Part shown: piece after piece, positions 34,226-43,684 of the stretch
Layout: each line of letters opens with the position of its first letter
Numbering within the stretch: position 1 is the stretch's first letter
Origin: Deinococcus depolymerans
GTDB taxonomy: Bacteria > Deinococcota > Deinococci > Deinococcales > Deinococcaceae
Length of the DNA: 64,000 nucleotides
Direction of reading: 5' to 3'
Assembly (NCBI RefSeq): GCF_039522025.1
Contig: NZ_BAAADB010000031.1
Span: forward strand, 103,264 to 167,263
Notes under the pieces: generated by a model
The model's database searches: none
The model's input: only the letters and a program-made list of their open reading frames with translations
What the model was told of the DNA's origin: nothing
Translations under genes and position numbers: made by a program

Positions 34226-36049
34226 CTATCCCAAACTGCCGAACTTGTTTTCTGGAATGAGTCGGGCCAGCGTCTCCCGAATCGCGGCGTGGTCCTGCTG
34301 CTCGGCGGCCTGCCGCAGAAGCGCGATGTTCTGTTCTAGCTCAGTCGGGCTCACGCTGGCCAGGCGGGCACTGAAGATTTCCTGGTGGGTGGTGGATTCG
34401 GCGCCCTCACTGGTAGTGAGCAGTTCCTCGTACAGCTTCTCGCCGGGCCGCACGCCGCTATAGACGATGTCGACGTGCTGGGCACCCGACAGCTGAATCA
34501 CATCTTGGGCGAGGTCAGCGATCTTGACTGGCTGGCCCATGTTCAGCACGTACACTTTGCCGTTCTCGGCCAGACCGCCGGCCTGCAACACCAACCGGGC
34601 CGCTTCGGGAATGGTCATGAAGTAACGGACCATGTCCGGATGGGTGACCGTGATGGGTCCTCCTGCCCGGATCTGCCGCATGAAGGTGGGCACCACGCTG
34701 CCGCGGCTGCCCAGCACATTTCCGAATCGGACGGACACGAACGCCTGATCCGGCGCGGCGCACGCCGCGCCGCCCGAGACGATCATCTCGGCCATGCGTT
34801 TGGAGGCACCCATGATGCTCGTGGGGTTCACAGCTTTATCTGTGGAGACGTTAACGAGGCGTTTGACGTGGTACTGCAGGCAGAGCTGTGTGACGTTGTG
34901 CGTGCCGGTGACGTTGTTCATGATGGCCTCTGACGGGGCCATTTCCATGAGTGGCACGTGCTTGTGCGCGGCGGCGTGAAACACTACGTCCGGGCGGTAG
35001 TCCTGGAAGATTGCATCGAGCCTGCTGCGGTCGCGGACGTCGCAGATCAGCCCGAGGTGCTGGATGTCCGGCAGGGTATGGTTCAGTTCCTGCTGGATGC
35101 TGAAGATGCTGTTTTCCCCCCGCCCGACTAGCAGGATCAGCCCCGGCTGGTAGACGCAGATCTGCCGGACAATTTCCGAACCGATGCTGCCGCCGGCGCC
35201 GGTAACGAGCACCACCCGGCCTCTGAGGTACCCGGCAATTTCGGCCGTGTTCAGCTGCACGGGGGGTCGGCGCAGCAGGTCCTCAAGGTCAACGTCACGG
35301 ATCTGGTTGATCGTGACGTTCCCTGACAGGATTTCAAACACACCCGGAATAATGCGGTAGCGCAGTCTGGCCGCTTGTGACAATTCGACTACCCGGCGGA
35401 TGAAACTGCCTTCGGCGGAGGGGATGGCGATCAGGACTTCTTGGGCGTGCTCCCGCTGAGCCACCTCAACCAGGTTCTCGACCCGCCCGAAGACCGGAAA
35501 GCCCATCAGCGACTGCCGCTGCTTGGCGGGTTCGTCGTCGAGGAAGCCGATGGCCTGCAGGCCGGATTCCGGATGCCGCTGAATCTCACGGGCGATCAGC
35601 GCGCCGGCCTCGCCGGCCCCGACAATCAAGACCCGCTGCCTGGCGGGCGCCTGCTGCTGACGGATGCGGTCCTGCACCATCCGGAACAGCAGGCGCGCCC
35701 CGCCCATCAGCAGGAACCCTAGGGCGCCGGCCAGCAGCGGCACGCTGCGTGCCAGCTGAAGCCAGTCGCGCAGGATGAACCCCAGCGCGAACATGACCAG
35801 TGTGGCCGTGGCGGCCGCGCGGGCCAGAGTCAGCAGGTCCGGGACACTGACCCGCTGCCAGAGTTGACGGTGCAGGCGATGCTGACGGATCACAAGGGCC
35901 ATCACACCCAGGTTCAGCAGTGCGTAAAGCCAGACGGTGCTGGGCGCGCCACCCTGAATCACCGAGGGCGTACGGAAGGTGTAGGCCAGCAGCGCCGCCA
36001 TAAGCCAAAGGGTGAGGTCAATCACGAACTTGATCAAAGTGGATGTCAT
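34226..36049 (-). CDS. Membrane UDP-GlcNAc C6 dehydratase, WbpM/PglF/CapD type
   Basis: The 607-residue protein has four N-terminal membrane helices, a first Rossmann-like domain (VLIVGAGEAGALIAREI) and a C-terminal SDR domain (VLVTGAGGSIGSEIVRQI, about 285-560). The active site has NVSTDKAVNPTSIMGASK, where Met replaces the usual catalytic Tyr (MGASK), the hallmark of the WbpM/PglF group. These convert UDP-GlcNAc to UDP-4-keto-6-deoxy-GlcNAc with retention at C5, the precursor of D-QuiNAc, D-FucNAc or bacillosamine. The ATG at 36049 is the first residue of the membrane domain. It is probably a separate transcription unit (about 250 bases upstream are gene-free). Confidence 0.88.
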   Translation of the reverse strand: MTSTLIKFVIDLTLWLMAALLAYTFRTPSVIQGGAPSTVWLYALLNLGVMALVIRQHRLHRQLWQRVSVPDLLTLARAAATATLVMFALGFILRDWLQLARSVPLLAGALGFLLMGGARLLFRMVQDRIRQQQAPARQRVLIVGAGEAGALIAREIQRHPESGLQAIGFLDDEPAKQRQSLMGFPVFGRVENLVEVAQREHAQEVLIAIPSAEGSFIRRVVELSQAARLRYRIIPGVFEILSGNVTINQIRDVDLEDLLRRPPVQLNTAEIAGYLRGRVVLVTGAGGSIGSEIVRQICVYQPGLILLVGRGENSIFSIQQELNHTLPDIQHLGLICDVRDRSRLDAIFQDYRPDVVFHAAAHKHVPLMEMAPSEAIMNNVTGTHNVTQLCLQYHVKRLVNVSTDKAVNPTSIMGASKRMAEMIVSGGAACAAPDQAFVSVRFGNVLGSRGSVVPTFMRQIRAGGPITVTHPDMVRYFMTIPEAARLVLQAGGLAENGKVYVLNMGQPVKIADLAQDVIQLSGAQHVDIVYSGVRPGEKLYEELLTTSEGAESTTHQEIFSARLASVSPTELEQNIALLRQAAEQQDHAAIRETLARLIPENKFGSLG

Positions 36050-36296
36050 AGATCTTTCACTTCCCAGTGGACCCTGAGGGCCCGTCTGTCTGCGCCGGGC
36101 GCAGGTCGGGCGGCGCCCTGCGGTCCGTGCAGCGTCCCGTGGCGTCACGGCGGGGGGCAATGGGGGTGACTGGCGACCTCGGCAGTCTGGTCTGTGCCTT
36201 CACAGAATCCTAACCTGCGGGCGCGCCCCGTGACGTGCGGGCAATCCAGAGCAAGGACGCCCGTTCCCGCCGCTGCCCGGTGCATGCCCGCAGGCC

Positions 36297-37880
36297 CTAG
36301 TAGGTACCGCGCCCTCCCAGCACGCTGCGTAGGGTAGCGCGGATGATCAGCAGGTCGGTCAGCAGGTCAACGTGACGCAGGTACGTGGCGTCTCGCCGGA
36401 CCTTCTCATCGTCGCTCAGATCATCCCGCCCGGTCACCTGGGCCAGCCCAGTGATGCCCGGCGGCAGCTGATCCACGCCGGCCGCGGCGCGGCCGTTGAG
36501 CACGGGGTGCTGCGTCATGAGCGCCGGTCGGGGACCGACGAAGCTCATCTCGCCGCGCAGCACGTTCAGAAGCTGCGGTAGTTCATCAAGGCTGGTTCTG
36601 CGCAGGAAGGCCCCCACGGGCGTGACCGCGCTTATCCCCTGGAGCCGCATGTCCTCCGTGGATAGTTGCGGGGCGTTCAGGCGCATTGTGCGGAACTTGA
36701 AGATGGTGTACGGCTGGTGGCCCCGTCCAGCCCGCAACTGCGTGAACAGCACGGGGCCAGGGCTGCTCAGCCGTATGATCAGCGCCGTCAGCAGCAGGAC
36801 CGGCAACAGCAGCAGCAGCAGCGCACCTGCCAGCGGCCGTTCCAATCCGTGCCGCACGCGTAGGTAGGCCCGCTGCCTAGGCTTCAGCGCCCAGGGGCGC
36901 CCGTCGCCCAGGGGTGCCCAATCAGGGGCCAGGTTCGCATGCGCAGCCACGGTGGCCGCCAAGCCCGCCTGCGTAGTGAAGGGCGGGACCCAGCCCGCCT
37001 CGCGCAGGCGGCGCGTGTCAATCTGTAGGGAGCCTGTCAAGCGCCGCACCATTCCTTCACGGCGCAGCAGTCGCCCGGCGGCGTGAAGCATCCAGGCCGG
37101 GACCGGCCACAGGCGCGGCGGGCGGCCCAGGGCCTGGGCCACACCCCGGATGAGTTCCGGCGTGGACAGGTCGTCGCCGTCGGCCACGAAGAACGTCTTC
37201 CCCGCTGTGACGGGTGAATGCAGCGTGAACGCGATCGCGTCGGCCAGGTTCCCCACGTAGACCATGCTTCGGCAGTTGCGCACCGCCGCGAGCGGCAACG
37301 GTACTCCGCGCTGGACCGCGGTAATCAGCTGCAGGAAGTTCGCCCTGACACCCGGTCCATAGACCAGCGGCGGGCGCAGCACCGTGACGTCCAGGCCGGT
37401 CGTCACGCCCAGGTTTAGCAGGGCCTGCTCGGCTTCCCACTTGGAGACGCCGTAGGGATCGGTCGGGGCGGGCGGGTCCTGCTCTGTCAGGGGCCGCCCG
37501 CTCTCCTCGCCATTGACCTTGACTGAGCTCAAGTACACCAGACGCTTCACCCCGGCGGCAGCCGCGGCGCGCGCCAGCGCCAGTGGAGTGTCGGTATTTA
37601 GCGCCCGGTAGGCACCCAGAGGATCAGGGTGCGTGTCGTTCATCACGTGAACGCGCGCCGCAAGGTACACCACGTGCGTGACACCGCGCAGCGCGCCGCG
37701 CCAGTCAACGTCCCCGGTCAGGTCCCCGAGGGAGTGGTGGCGCACGCCGGGCGGCAGGTGCCGGGCCGAGCGTGCAGCGGCGACCACTTCGTACCCGCGG
37801 TCCAGCAGTACCTGACAGAGCGTCCGGCCGACAAACCCGGAGGCACCGACCACCAATACAACAGTTGCGTGAGCTGTCAC
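36297..37880 (-). CDS. Fusion of NDP-sugar 4-ketoreductase and initiating phosphosugar transferase
   Basis: The 527-residue protein joins two enzymes. Residues 1-320 form an extended SDR: GASGFVG (12-18), a serine in VYLSSVKVNG and the YGVSK catalytic pair (Y143, K147), as in WbpV/WreQ, which reduce UDP-4-keto-6-deoxy-GlcNAc to UDP-QuiNAc or UDP-FucNAc. Residues about 335-527 form a PglC/WcaJ-type polyprenyl-phosphate phosphoglycosyl transferase: one membrane hairpin (LAGALLLLLLPVLLL), then SPGPVLFTQLRAGRG, FKFRTMR, RRTSLDELPQLLNVLRGEMS and FVGPRP. In Rhizobium the reductase WreQ and transferase WreU are separate. The GTG start is six bases beyond the previous stop. Confidence 0.85.
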   Translation of the reverse strand: MTAHATVVLVVGASGFVGRTLCQVLLDRGYEVVAAARSARHLPPGVRHHSLGDLTGDVDWRGALRGVTHVVYLAARVHVMNDTHPDPLGAYRALNTDTPLALARAAAAAGVKRLVYLSSVKVNGEESGRPLTEQDPPAPTDPYGVSKWEAEQALLNLGVTTGLDVTVLRPPLVYGPGVRANFLQLITAVQRGVPLPLAAVRNCRSMVYVGNLADAIAFTLHSPVTAGKTFFVADGDDLSTPELIRGVAQALGRPPRLWPVPAWMLHAAGRLLRREGMVRRLTGSLQIDTRRLREAGWVPPFTTQAGLAATVAAHANLAPDWAPLGDGRPWALKPRQRAYLRVRHGLERPLAGALLLLLLPVLLLTALIIRLSSPGPVLFTQLRAGRGHQPYTIFKFRTMRLNAPQLSTEDMRLQGISAVTPVGAFLRRTSLDELPQLLNVLRGEMSFVGPRPALMTQHPVLNGRAAAGVDQLPPGITGLAQVTGRDDLSDDEKVRRDATYLRHVDLLTDLLIIRATLRSVLGGRGTY

Positions 37881-37886
37881 TGACGT

Positions 37887-39017
37887 CTACCCCTGATGCC
37901 ACACATAGCGGTTGACGTAATCGGTGTAGCTCAGGATCAGGCGAAGCACTTTGTCGGAGACATTGGGCATGCTGTAATCGGCAGCCAGCCGTAGCTGGCG
38001 CTGCTCACCGCGCGGCTGCTGGTCGAGCACGGCCACCGCCTGCAGGACACGTTCAGGATTCAGGCCAGTCATGATCACGGCCGTTTCCTCCATACCTTCG
38101 GGCCGCTCGTGGGTGTCACGCAGAGTCAGGGCCGGGAAGTTCAAGATGGAGGCTTCCTCGCTGATGGTACCGCTGTCGGAGAGCACTGCCCGCGCATGCA
38201 TCTGCAGGTGCACATAACCGAAGAAACCCAGCGGCTTCATGACCTCCACGAGCGGGTGGAAGCTCAGCCCGGCGGCAGCGATGCGCTTTTGCGTCCGGGG
38301 GTGCGCGGAGAAGATGATGCGCTGCCCGTACTGCTGCGCCAGGGCGTTCAGAGTGGCAGCGAGGGCGCCCAGGCGCTCGGGGGCGTCCACGTTCTCTTCT
38401 CGGTGCGCGCTGACCACGAAGTACGTGCCGCGCGCCAAGCCCAGCTCGGTTAGGATGGCGGAATGCTCGATCTGCTCGCGGTAGTGGGTCAGCACCTCGA
38501 ACATGGGGCTGCCGGTCTTGATCACGCGCGCCGGGTCGAAGTTCTCTCTGAGCAGGTTCTCGCGGGCGATATCGCTGTAGGGCAGGTTGATATCGCTGGT
38601 GTGGTCCACGATCTTGCGGTTGGTTTCCTCTGGCACCCGCTGGTCGTAGCAGCGGTTGCCTGCCTCCATGTGGAAGATCGGGATTCTGCGGCGCTTGGCC
38701 GGAATGGCCGCCAAGCAGCTGTTGGTGTCACCCAGCAGCAGCAGTGCCTCGGGCCGGTGCTCTTCGAGCAGCGGGTCCACCTTGATCAGCACCTGCCCGA
38801 TAGTCTCCGCGGCGCTGCTGCCGGCCGCGTTCAGGAACGCGTCGGGGCGACGCACCCCGAGTTCCTGAAAGAAGATCTCGTTGAGCTCGTAATCGAAGTT
38901 CTGACCCGTGTGGACCAGGACATGATCGGTGTGTTCATCTAGCTGGGCGATCACGCGGGACAGCCGGATGATCTCGGGGCGGGTGCCCACCACGGTCATG
39001 ACCTTCATGCGTTTCAT
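37887..39017 (-). CDS. UDP-N-acetylsugar 2-epimerase, FnlC/CapG/WecB family
   Basis: The 376-residue epimerase has the family motifs VVGTRPEIIRLSRVI, HTGQNFDYELNEIFF, LLGDTNSCLAA, FHMEAGNRCYDQRVPEETNR, SAHREENVD and SDSGTISEEASIL. The NRCYDQRVPEE version, rather than GLRT.....PEE, marks the FnlC/CapG/WbjD branch that inverts C2 of UDP-L-sugars rather than classic WecB. It would make UDP-L-FucNAc or UDP-L-QuiNAc. The start overlaps the FnlA-like stop (ATGA). Confidence 0.85.
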   Translation of the reverse strand: MKRMKVMTVVGTRPEIIRLSRVIAQLDEHTDHVLVHTGQNFDYELNEIFFQELGVRRPDAFLNAAGSSAAETIGQVLIKVDPLLEEHRPEALLLLGDTNSCLAAIPAKRRRIPIFHMEAGNRCYDQRVPEETNRKIVDHTSDINLPYSDIARENLLRENFDPARVIKTGSPMFEVLTHYREQIEHSAILTELGLARGTYFVVSAHREENVDAPERLGALAATLNALAQQYGQRIIFSAHPRTQKRIAAAGLSFHPLVEVMKPLGFFGYVHLQMHARAVLSDSGTISEEASILNFPALTLRDTHERPEGMEETAVIMTGLNPERVLQAVAVLDQQPRGEQRQLRLAADYSMPNVSDKVLRLILSYTDYVNRYVWHQG

Positions 39018-40048
39018 CGCTGGCCTGCCAGCTGCAGTTCACGCTGGACATCCGGTAGGGAGAGCAGCAGCTCCTCGATCTCGGGCACGGTCAGGCGCCG
39101 TGTGTTGTGCGAGGTGTAGTCCTCAAGCGTATTCTCTTCCTGCTGGCCCTCTGTGAAGTACTTAGCGTAGTTGAGGTCGCGGTCATCCATGAACACGCGC
39201 AGATAGTCGCCCATGTCCTCGGCTCGCACGAGCTCACCAGCAGTGGTGAGGGTCTCGAAGAGCTTCTCAGCGTGCCGGGTACCGATCACCTCGATAGGCA
39301 CGTCGGAACGGAAGAGGTTCTTCAGAGCCTGGGCGAGATCCTGCACAGTGCTGGCAGGCGCTTTGCGCACGAAGATGTCCCCCTGGCGGGCATTCTCGAA
39401 GGCGAAGAGCACCAAGTCAATGGCGCTGCGCAGCGAGAGCAGGAAACGCGTCATGTCGGGGTCAGTCACGGTGAGCGGCTGGCCCTGCTTGATCTGATTG
39501 ATGAACAGCGGAATCACGGAGCCGCGCGAGTACATGACGTTGCCATAGCGGACGGAGCTGATCTTGGTGTCGCTGTCGCTCAGTCCGCGCGCGGCGGCCT
39601 GCGCGACCTTCTCCATCAGGCCCTTGGTCATGCCCATAGCGTTCACCGGCAGCACGGCCTTGTCGGTGCTCAGGCACACCAGCGACTCAATCTGATGGTT
39701 GATGGCGGATTCCACGATGTTGTGCGAACCGACGACGTTGGTCAGTAGCGCCTGCATCGGGAAGAATTCGCAGGAGGGCACCTGCTTGAGCGCGGCGGCG
39801 TGGAAGGCAAGGTCCACACCGCGCATGGCCTGATCCACGCTGTCGCGGTCGCGGATATCGCCGATGTAGAACCGCACGCGCTGATCCTTGAGTTTCAGGC
39901 GCATCATTTCCTGCTTCAGCTCATCGCGGCTGAAGACACGTATCTCTTTAACATCAGTTTCACGAATAACATCAAGAAATTCATGACCAAAAGAACCGGT
40001 TCCGCCGGTGATCAGAACTGTTTTGCCTGCAAAATCCTTAGTGTTCAT
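39014..40048 (-). CDS. fnlA: UDP-GlcNAc 4,6-dehydratase/5-epimerase, FnlA/CapE type
   Basis: The 344-residue soluble SDR has GGTGSFGHEF (15-24), FHAAALKQVPSCEFFP, CLSTDKAVLPVNAMGMTK with Met in place of catalytic Tyr, SVRYGNVMYSRGSVIPLF and a C-terminal HNTRRL that is seen in CapE/FnlA. It starts the L-sugar branch by converting UDP-GlcNAc to UDP-2-acetamido-2,6-dideoxy-L-hexos-4-uloses. The ATG at 40048 overlaps the stop of the upstream glycosyltransferase gene by 4 bases. Confidence 0.88.
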   Translation of the reverse strand: MNTKDFAGKTVLITGGTGSFGHEFLDVIRETDVKEIRVFSRDELKQEMMRLKLKDQRVRFYIGDIRDRDSVDQAMRGVDLAFHAAALKQVPSCEFFPMQALLTNVVGSHNIVESAINHQIESLVCLSTDKAVLPVNAMGMTKGLMEKVAQAAARGLSDSDTKISSVRYGNVMYSRGSVIPLFINQIKQGQPLTVTDPDMTRFLLSLRSAIDLVLFAFENARQGDIFVRKAPASTVQDLAQALKNLFRSDVPIEVIGTRHAEKLFETLTTAGELVRAEDMGDYLRVFMDDRDLNYAKYFTEGQQEENTLEDYTSHNTRRLTVPEIEELLLSLPDVQRELQLAGQR

Positions 40049-41199
40049 GCTTGACCTCGCTTGAAGGGTTGGGTGAAAAGGGTCATGTTCTGCTGCCGCA
40101 CATGCGGCTGCTTCTCTACAGCCTTTGCATAGCTCTGACAACGCGCCGCGGTGGCCTGCCGCTCCTCCGTGGAGCGCCCCACGAGTTCGTCCACAGCGGC
40201 AGCAAAGCGTTCTGGCGCCTCCAGTGGCAGCACGTACCCGACGCCCGCGTCTTCTAGGTCACGCCATGGGGTACAGTCGCTGAGAATGACCGGTGTTCCG
40301 GCGGACAGCGCCTCTGGAATCACATGTCCGTAATTTTCTCCTCCAGTGGGGAAGAAAAAAGCGCTGTAATGGCCAAACGTGTCTCGGACATCCTCATACG
40401 CCAGCACGCCACAATACTTCACCTGAACATGAGACGGCAGACGCCTAATAAGCACCTGACACTGCTCCCAGTAGCTGCTGTCCTCAATGGGTCCGTAGAT
40501 GTCGAGCGTGACCGGGGAGCGGACCTGCTCCAGGCACTGCAGGGCGTAGTGGAGGTTCTTCTTGGGCGAGATGCGCGACAGGTAGATCAGATCCCGATCG
40601 TGTGGCTGCGGCGTCCAGTCCCGGCCGGTTACAAAGGGGTCTGGGGCGAGCATGACGTCGTCGCGTTCGCCCAGCACCTGCTCCAGTTCCTGAGCCTCGT
40701 AACTGCTGGAGACCTGCCAGCGTACCCCCCGCAGTAGGCCAAATCGGTCGACCAGCTGCCGATAGAGTCTCTTCTTCCTGCCCTTCAGGACGTATGCGGC
40801 CCGCGAGAACTCGCCGCGCGGCGCAAGGATCACGTTCATGTTCAGCTGCCCCAGGCGGCGCAGCAGCAGGAAGATGAAGCTGAGCGGGGAGAAGAAGGAA
40901 TTCAGGTAGAGCGTGCCCGCGCCAGACAGCCGCGCGTACTGCGCGAGGTCACGCGGCGTGAACTCCTCGTCATTGAGGTAGATCACGTCTGCCCGGCCCG
41001 TGCGTACGATCCGGCCGGCCGGCAGATGACTGTACACCGTTCCGTCGATGTCCTTGCGGCGGGTCAGAATCAGGAAGCGCAGCTCGTCACCCAGCAGCTC
41101 CGTCAGGTTGGCGATAGTCGTGATCGGCCCGCCGGCCTTACGGCCGGGCAGGTAGTAATCGAGGATAACCAGAACGTCGTAGCTTAGCTGTGGGGTCAT
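40045..41199 (-). CDS. GT4-family glycosyltransferase
   Basis: The 384-residue GT-B enzyme begins YDVLVILDYYLPGRKAGGP (the glycine-rich loop) and has YLSRISPKKNLHYALQ in its donor domain and PTGGENYGHVIPEALSAG, the E-x7-E motif that holds the nucleotide sugar. It most likely adds one sugar of the repeat unit on the cytoplasmic side. Both ends overlap neighbours by 4 bases (ATGA). Sugar specificity is not readable. Confidence 0.85.
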   Translation of the reverse strand: MTPQLSYDVLVILDYYLPGRKAGGPITTIANLTELLGDELRFLILTRRKDIDGTVYSHLPAGRIVRTGRADVIYLNDEEFTPRDLAQYARLSGAGTLYLNSFFSPLSFIFLLLRRLGQLNMNVILAPRGEFSRAAYVLKGRKKRLYRQLVDRFGLLRGVRWQVSSSYEAQELEQVLGERDDVMLAPDPFVTGRDWTPQPHDRDLIYLSRISPKKNLHYALQCLEQVRSPVTLDIYGPIEDSSYWEQCQVLIRRLPSHVQVKYCGVLAYEDVRDTFGHYSAFFFPTGGENYGHVIPEALSAGTPVILSDCTPWRDLEDAGVGYVLPLEAPERFAAAVDELVGRSTEERQATAARCQSYAKAVEKQPHVRQQNMTLFTQPFKRGQA

Positions 41200-42383
41200 A
41201 GGACGACAGTCTCCAAGAAACTCAGGATGCGCCGCCCCTGGAAAGCCCAGCTCTTGTGCGTCCGGACGAACTCCTGGGCCTGCCGGGCCTTCATCCGGGC
41301 GGCGGGTAGCGCGGCCATCACCCGCTCAATGCCGGCAGCCAGGGCGCGCGGTGATTCGTCACTCAGGACTTCCAAGAACGGCAGGTACTCCTCCGGCAGG
41401 CTACGAAAGCGGGTGGAAACCACGGGCAGCCCTGAGGCAAGGTACTCAATGAGCTTCGACGGAAAGACGTACCGGCTGTCCAGCCGCTCGTCACTGCGGT
41501 GATTGACCAGAAGGTCCCCGCGTGCATACAGTCCGCGCAGGCCGTCCATATCCAGTAGACCGTGGTACACCACCCGGTCATCAGACGCGGCGGCCGCCTC
41601 CACCGCCGCGCGCAGCCCTCCCTGACCGGCGACGTGCAGACGAACGTGTGTGGGCAGCCAAGTCATGGCGTCCAGCAGGACATCAACGCCGTTGTACGTC
41701 TCCAGCGCGCCGGCAAAGACGACATCGAAGGTCGTCCCGGAGGTGCGGGGCGCCGGGGCGTACGCCTGCTGCGCCGGGCCCAGCCCGCCTTCGACCACCA
41801 GGGTGGGCCGCCCGGGCATGAGTTCACGGCCGATCAGGGCTGTGCCAGTGATTGCCGCGGGCAGTAGGGGCAGGACCCGCGCAGCCCAACGGTATTCCAG
41901 CCGCTGCAACGGGCCGTCCGGGACCGTGGCACCAGGCACATCAACGTCGTACACCACGGGAACGTAGGGAAGCCGCAGAAGCCGGGAGAGCAGCAACAGC
42001 GGCGCCGAGGTAAAGGTATTGACGTTGTAGCTCATCAGCACCTGCGGTACACCGCGCTGGATCTGCCGCCAGCACTGGATCAGCAGAGCGCAGGCCAGCG
42101 ACACCTGTTTCAGGTAGGGCACGTTGATGAACGCCACGAGGCGCTGCTCGCGCCGCCCCGGGCCCGGGAGGCGCTGGCCGGACACCCACCAGCGGGGACT
42201 TCTGGGAAAGGCGGGCACCGGCTGGAACGCCAGTACCGTGATGTCCGCCCCAGCGCCGTCGAGGCCTGCCAGCAACCCCTGCTGCGCCAGATTGCCGGCG
42301 CGCGAGAAGGCAGCCGTACGGTACTCGGGTGTGTCGGGAATGACACTGCCGATAAACAGGATGTGTAGGGGGCGCTGCGTCAA
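41196..42383 (-). CDS. Glycosyltransferase of the polysaccharide cluster
   Basis: The 395-residue enzyme is a GT-B protein: HILFIGSVIPDTPEYRTAAF at the start, DVVFAGALETYNGVDVLLDA and the acceptor-side motif YVFPSKLIEYLASGLPVVST. The TTG at 42383 is chosen as start because GGAGG lies six bases upstream and the TTG overlaps the stop of the polymerase gene (TTGA); the ORF remains open to 42464 without such support. A rare TTG start in a coupled position fits low, polymerase-linked expression. Confidence 0.8.
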   Translation of the reverse strand: MTQRPLHILFIGSVIPDTPEYRTAAFSRAGNLAQQGLLAGLDGAGADITVLAFQPVPAFPRSPRWWVSGQRLPGPGRREQRLVAFINVPYLKQVSLACALLIQCWRQIQRGVPQVLMSYNVNTFTSAPLLLLSRLLRLPYVPVVYDVDVPGATVPDGPLQRLEYRWAARVLPLLPAAITGTALIGRELMPGRPTLVVEGGLGPAQQAYAPAPRTSGTTFDVVFAGALETYNGVDVLLDAMTWLPTHVRLHVAGQGGLRAAVEAAAASDDRVVYHGLLDMDGLRGLYARGDLLVNHRSDERLDSRYVFPSKLIEYLASGLPVVSTRFRSLPEEYLPFLEVLSDESPRALAAGIERVMAALPAARMKARQAQEFVRTHKSWAFQGRRILSFLETVVL

Positions 42384-43684
42384 AGGGACCTCCGGCTCGA
42401 CAGGGTAATGCGTATGCCCTGCCGACTGGTGATCCACATAAAGAAAATCGCAAGGTATGTCCACAGCGCCTCACCGCTCTGCCCGATCTGGTTGTTCGAG
42501 GAAAAGTAGAACACGACGATGATGTGAAGCGCCACGAGGTTTAGCGCCCAGACGTCCCGGGCTTCTATGGCGTCACGCCAGGTCGTGTAAAGCATCATAC
42601 CCAGCAGCAGGCAGAAGATCGGAATGCCCCAGAAGCCCAGATCGGAGGCCAGCCAGAGGTACATGGACGACCAGTAGCGGTCCTTGAGCCACCCGTACTT
42701 TTCGATCCGTGCCGGGTACGTCTGTTCCTCTAAACCGCTGAGGCCGGTCAGGGTTTCATACTGCCGCAGCACGAACGGCGAGGTCCCCAAGCCATACAGC
42801 GGCACGAACGGTTCACGCAGGGCCAGCCCCATCGCAAAATACCCCTGAGTGATGTAGTTCGACAGACCCACCACCAGCGTCCGCCCGCTCTCGGGAACCC
42901 CCTGCAGGAGTAGGTTCTGGGCATCCACCCGCGTGTTTCCGGGCGGAAAGTACCCGGACACGATGGATGACCCGGCCCGCGAATTCATGGTGGCCGAGAA
43001 GAAGCTGGTGAACATGCCGACTAGCGCCACCACGATGACTCCGCCAAGCACGACGCGCTTGGCGTTCAGCCGGATCAGGCCGGCAGCCACCGCGGTGAGC
43101 AGCAGGATCGGTACCGTGACCGCGTAGTCACCGATGGCCTTGTTGGTGCCCATCGCCACGAAAAGCGCCATGTTCATCACGACCAGCGTCACCGACCAGA
43201 ACCGTGCCCGGCTACTCAGCTTCGTCCAGTAGAAGACAGCCAGCGGGAAGTACAGGTAGAGCACCGGTCCCAGCAGAATCCGGAGGTACTCGATGACGGC
43301 GCCGGCGCCGCTCTCCCGGTAGGTCAGCGAGCGGACATAGGCTTCACCCGGCGAGCGCAGGCCCCCGAGGACATCCGGCACCGGGAAGCCCGTGCGCGCC
43401 AGGGAGGTCAGCGGAAAGATCAGTAGATTCACGAGTAGTGAGAGCGTGAAGAGTCGGCGGAAGTTGCCGGCCTGCTGCACAGGCGCTCGGTAGATCGCAT
43501 GCGCCAACAGGTAACCTCCGGCCAATGCCGCTTGGTACAGCAGCGCGAAGAATAGGATCTCGTTGCTCCCCCTGTTGTAGTACTGCCACGGGCCGAACCG
43601 GAACAGCAGCACCGTGAGCAGCAGGTAGACCTCGAAGAAGATCAGGGGCGCCATCAGGGTCAGCAGGGAAGCCTTACGCGTCAT
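42380..43684 (-). CDS. Wzy-type polysaccharide polymerase
   Basis: The 434-residue protein has 10-12 membrane helices and a large periplasmic loop in the middle (about 225-320, containing MNSRAGSSIVSGYFPPGN and NYITQGYFAMGLALREP), as in O-antigen/oligosaccharide repeat-unit polymerases. Sequence is poorly conserved in this family, so the call rests on topology and position between flippase and transferases. GGGGAG precedes the ATG at 43684. The gene overlaps the flippase end by 11 bases. Confidence 0.75.
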   Translation of the reverse strand: MTRKASLLTLMAPLIFFEVYLLLTVLLFRFGPWQYYNRGSNEILFFALLYQAALAGGYLLAHAIYRAPVQQAGNFRRLFTLSLLVNLLIFPLTSLARTGFPVPDVLGGLRSPGEAYVRSLTYRESGAGAVIEYLRILLGPVLYLYFPLAVFYWTKLSSRARFWSVTLVVMNMALFVAMGTNKAIGDYAVTVPILLLTAVAAGLIRLNAKRVVLGGVIVVALVGMFTSFFSATMNSRAGSSIVSGYFPPGNTRVDAQNLLLQGVPESGRTLVVGLSNYITQGYFAMGLALREPFVPLYGLGTSPFVLRQYETLTGLSGLEEQTYPARIEKYGWLKDRYWSSMYLWLASDLGFWGIPIFCLLLGMMLYTTWRDAIEARDVWALNLVALHIIVVFYFSSNNQIGQSGEALWTYLAIFFMWITSRQGIRITLSSRRSL

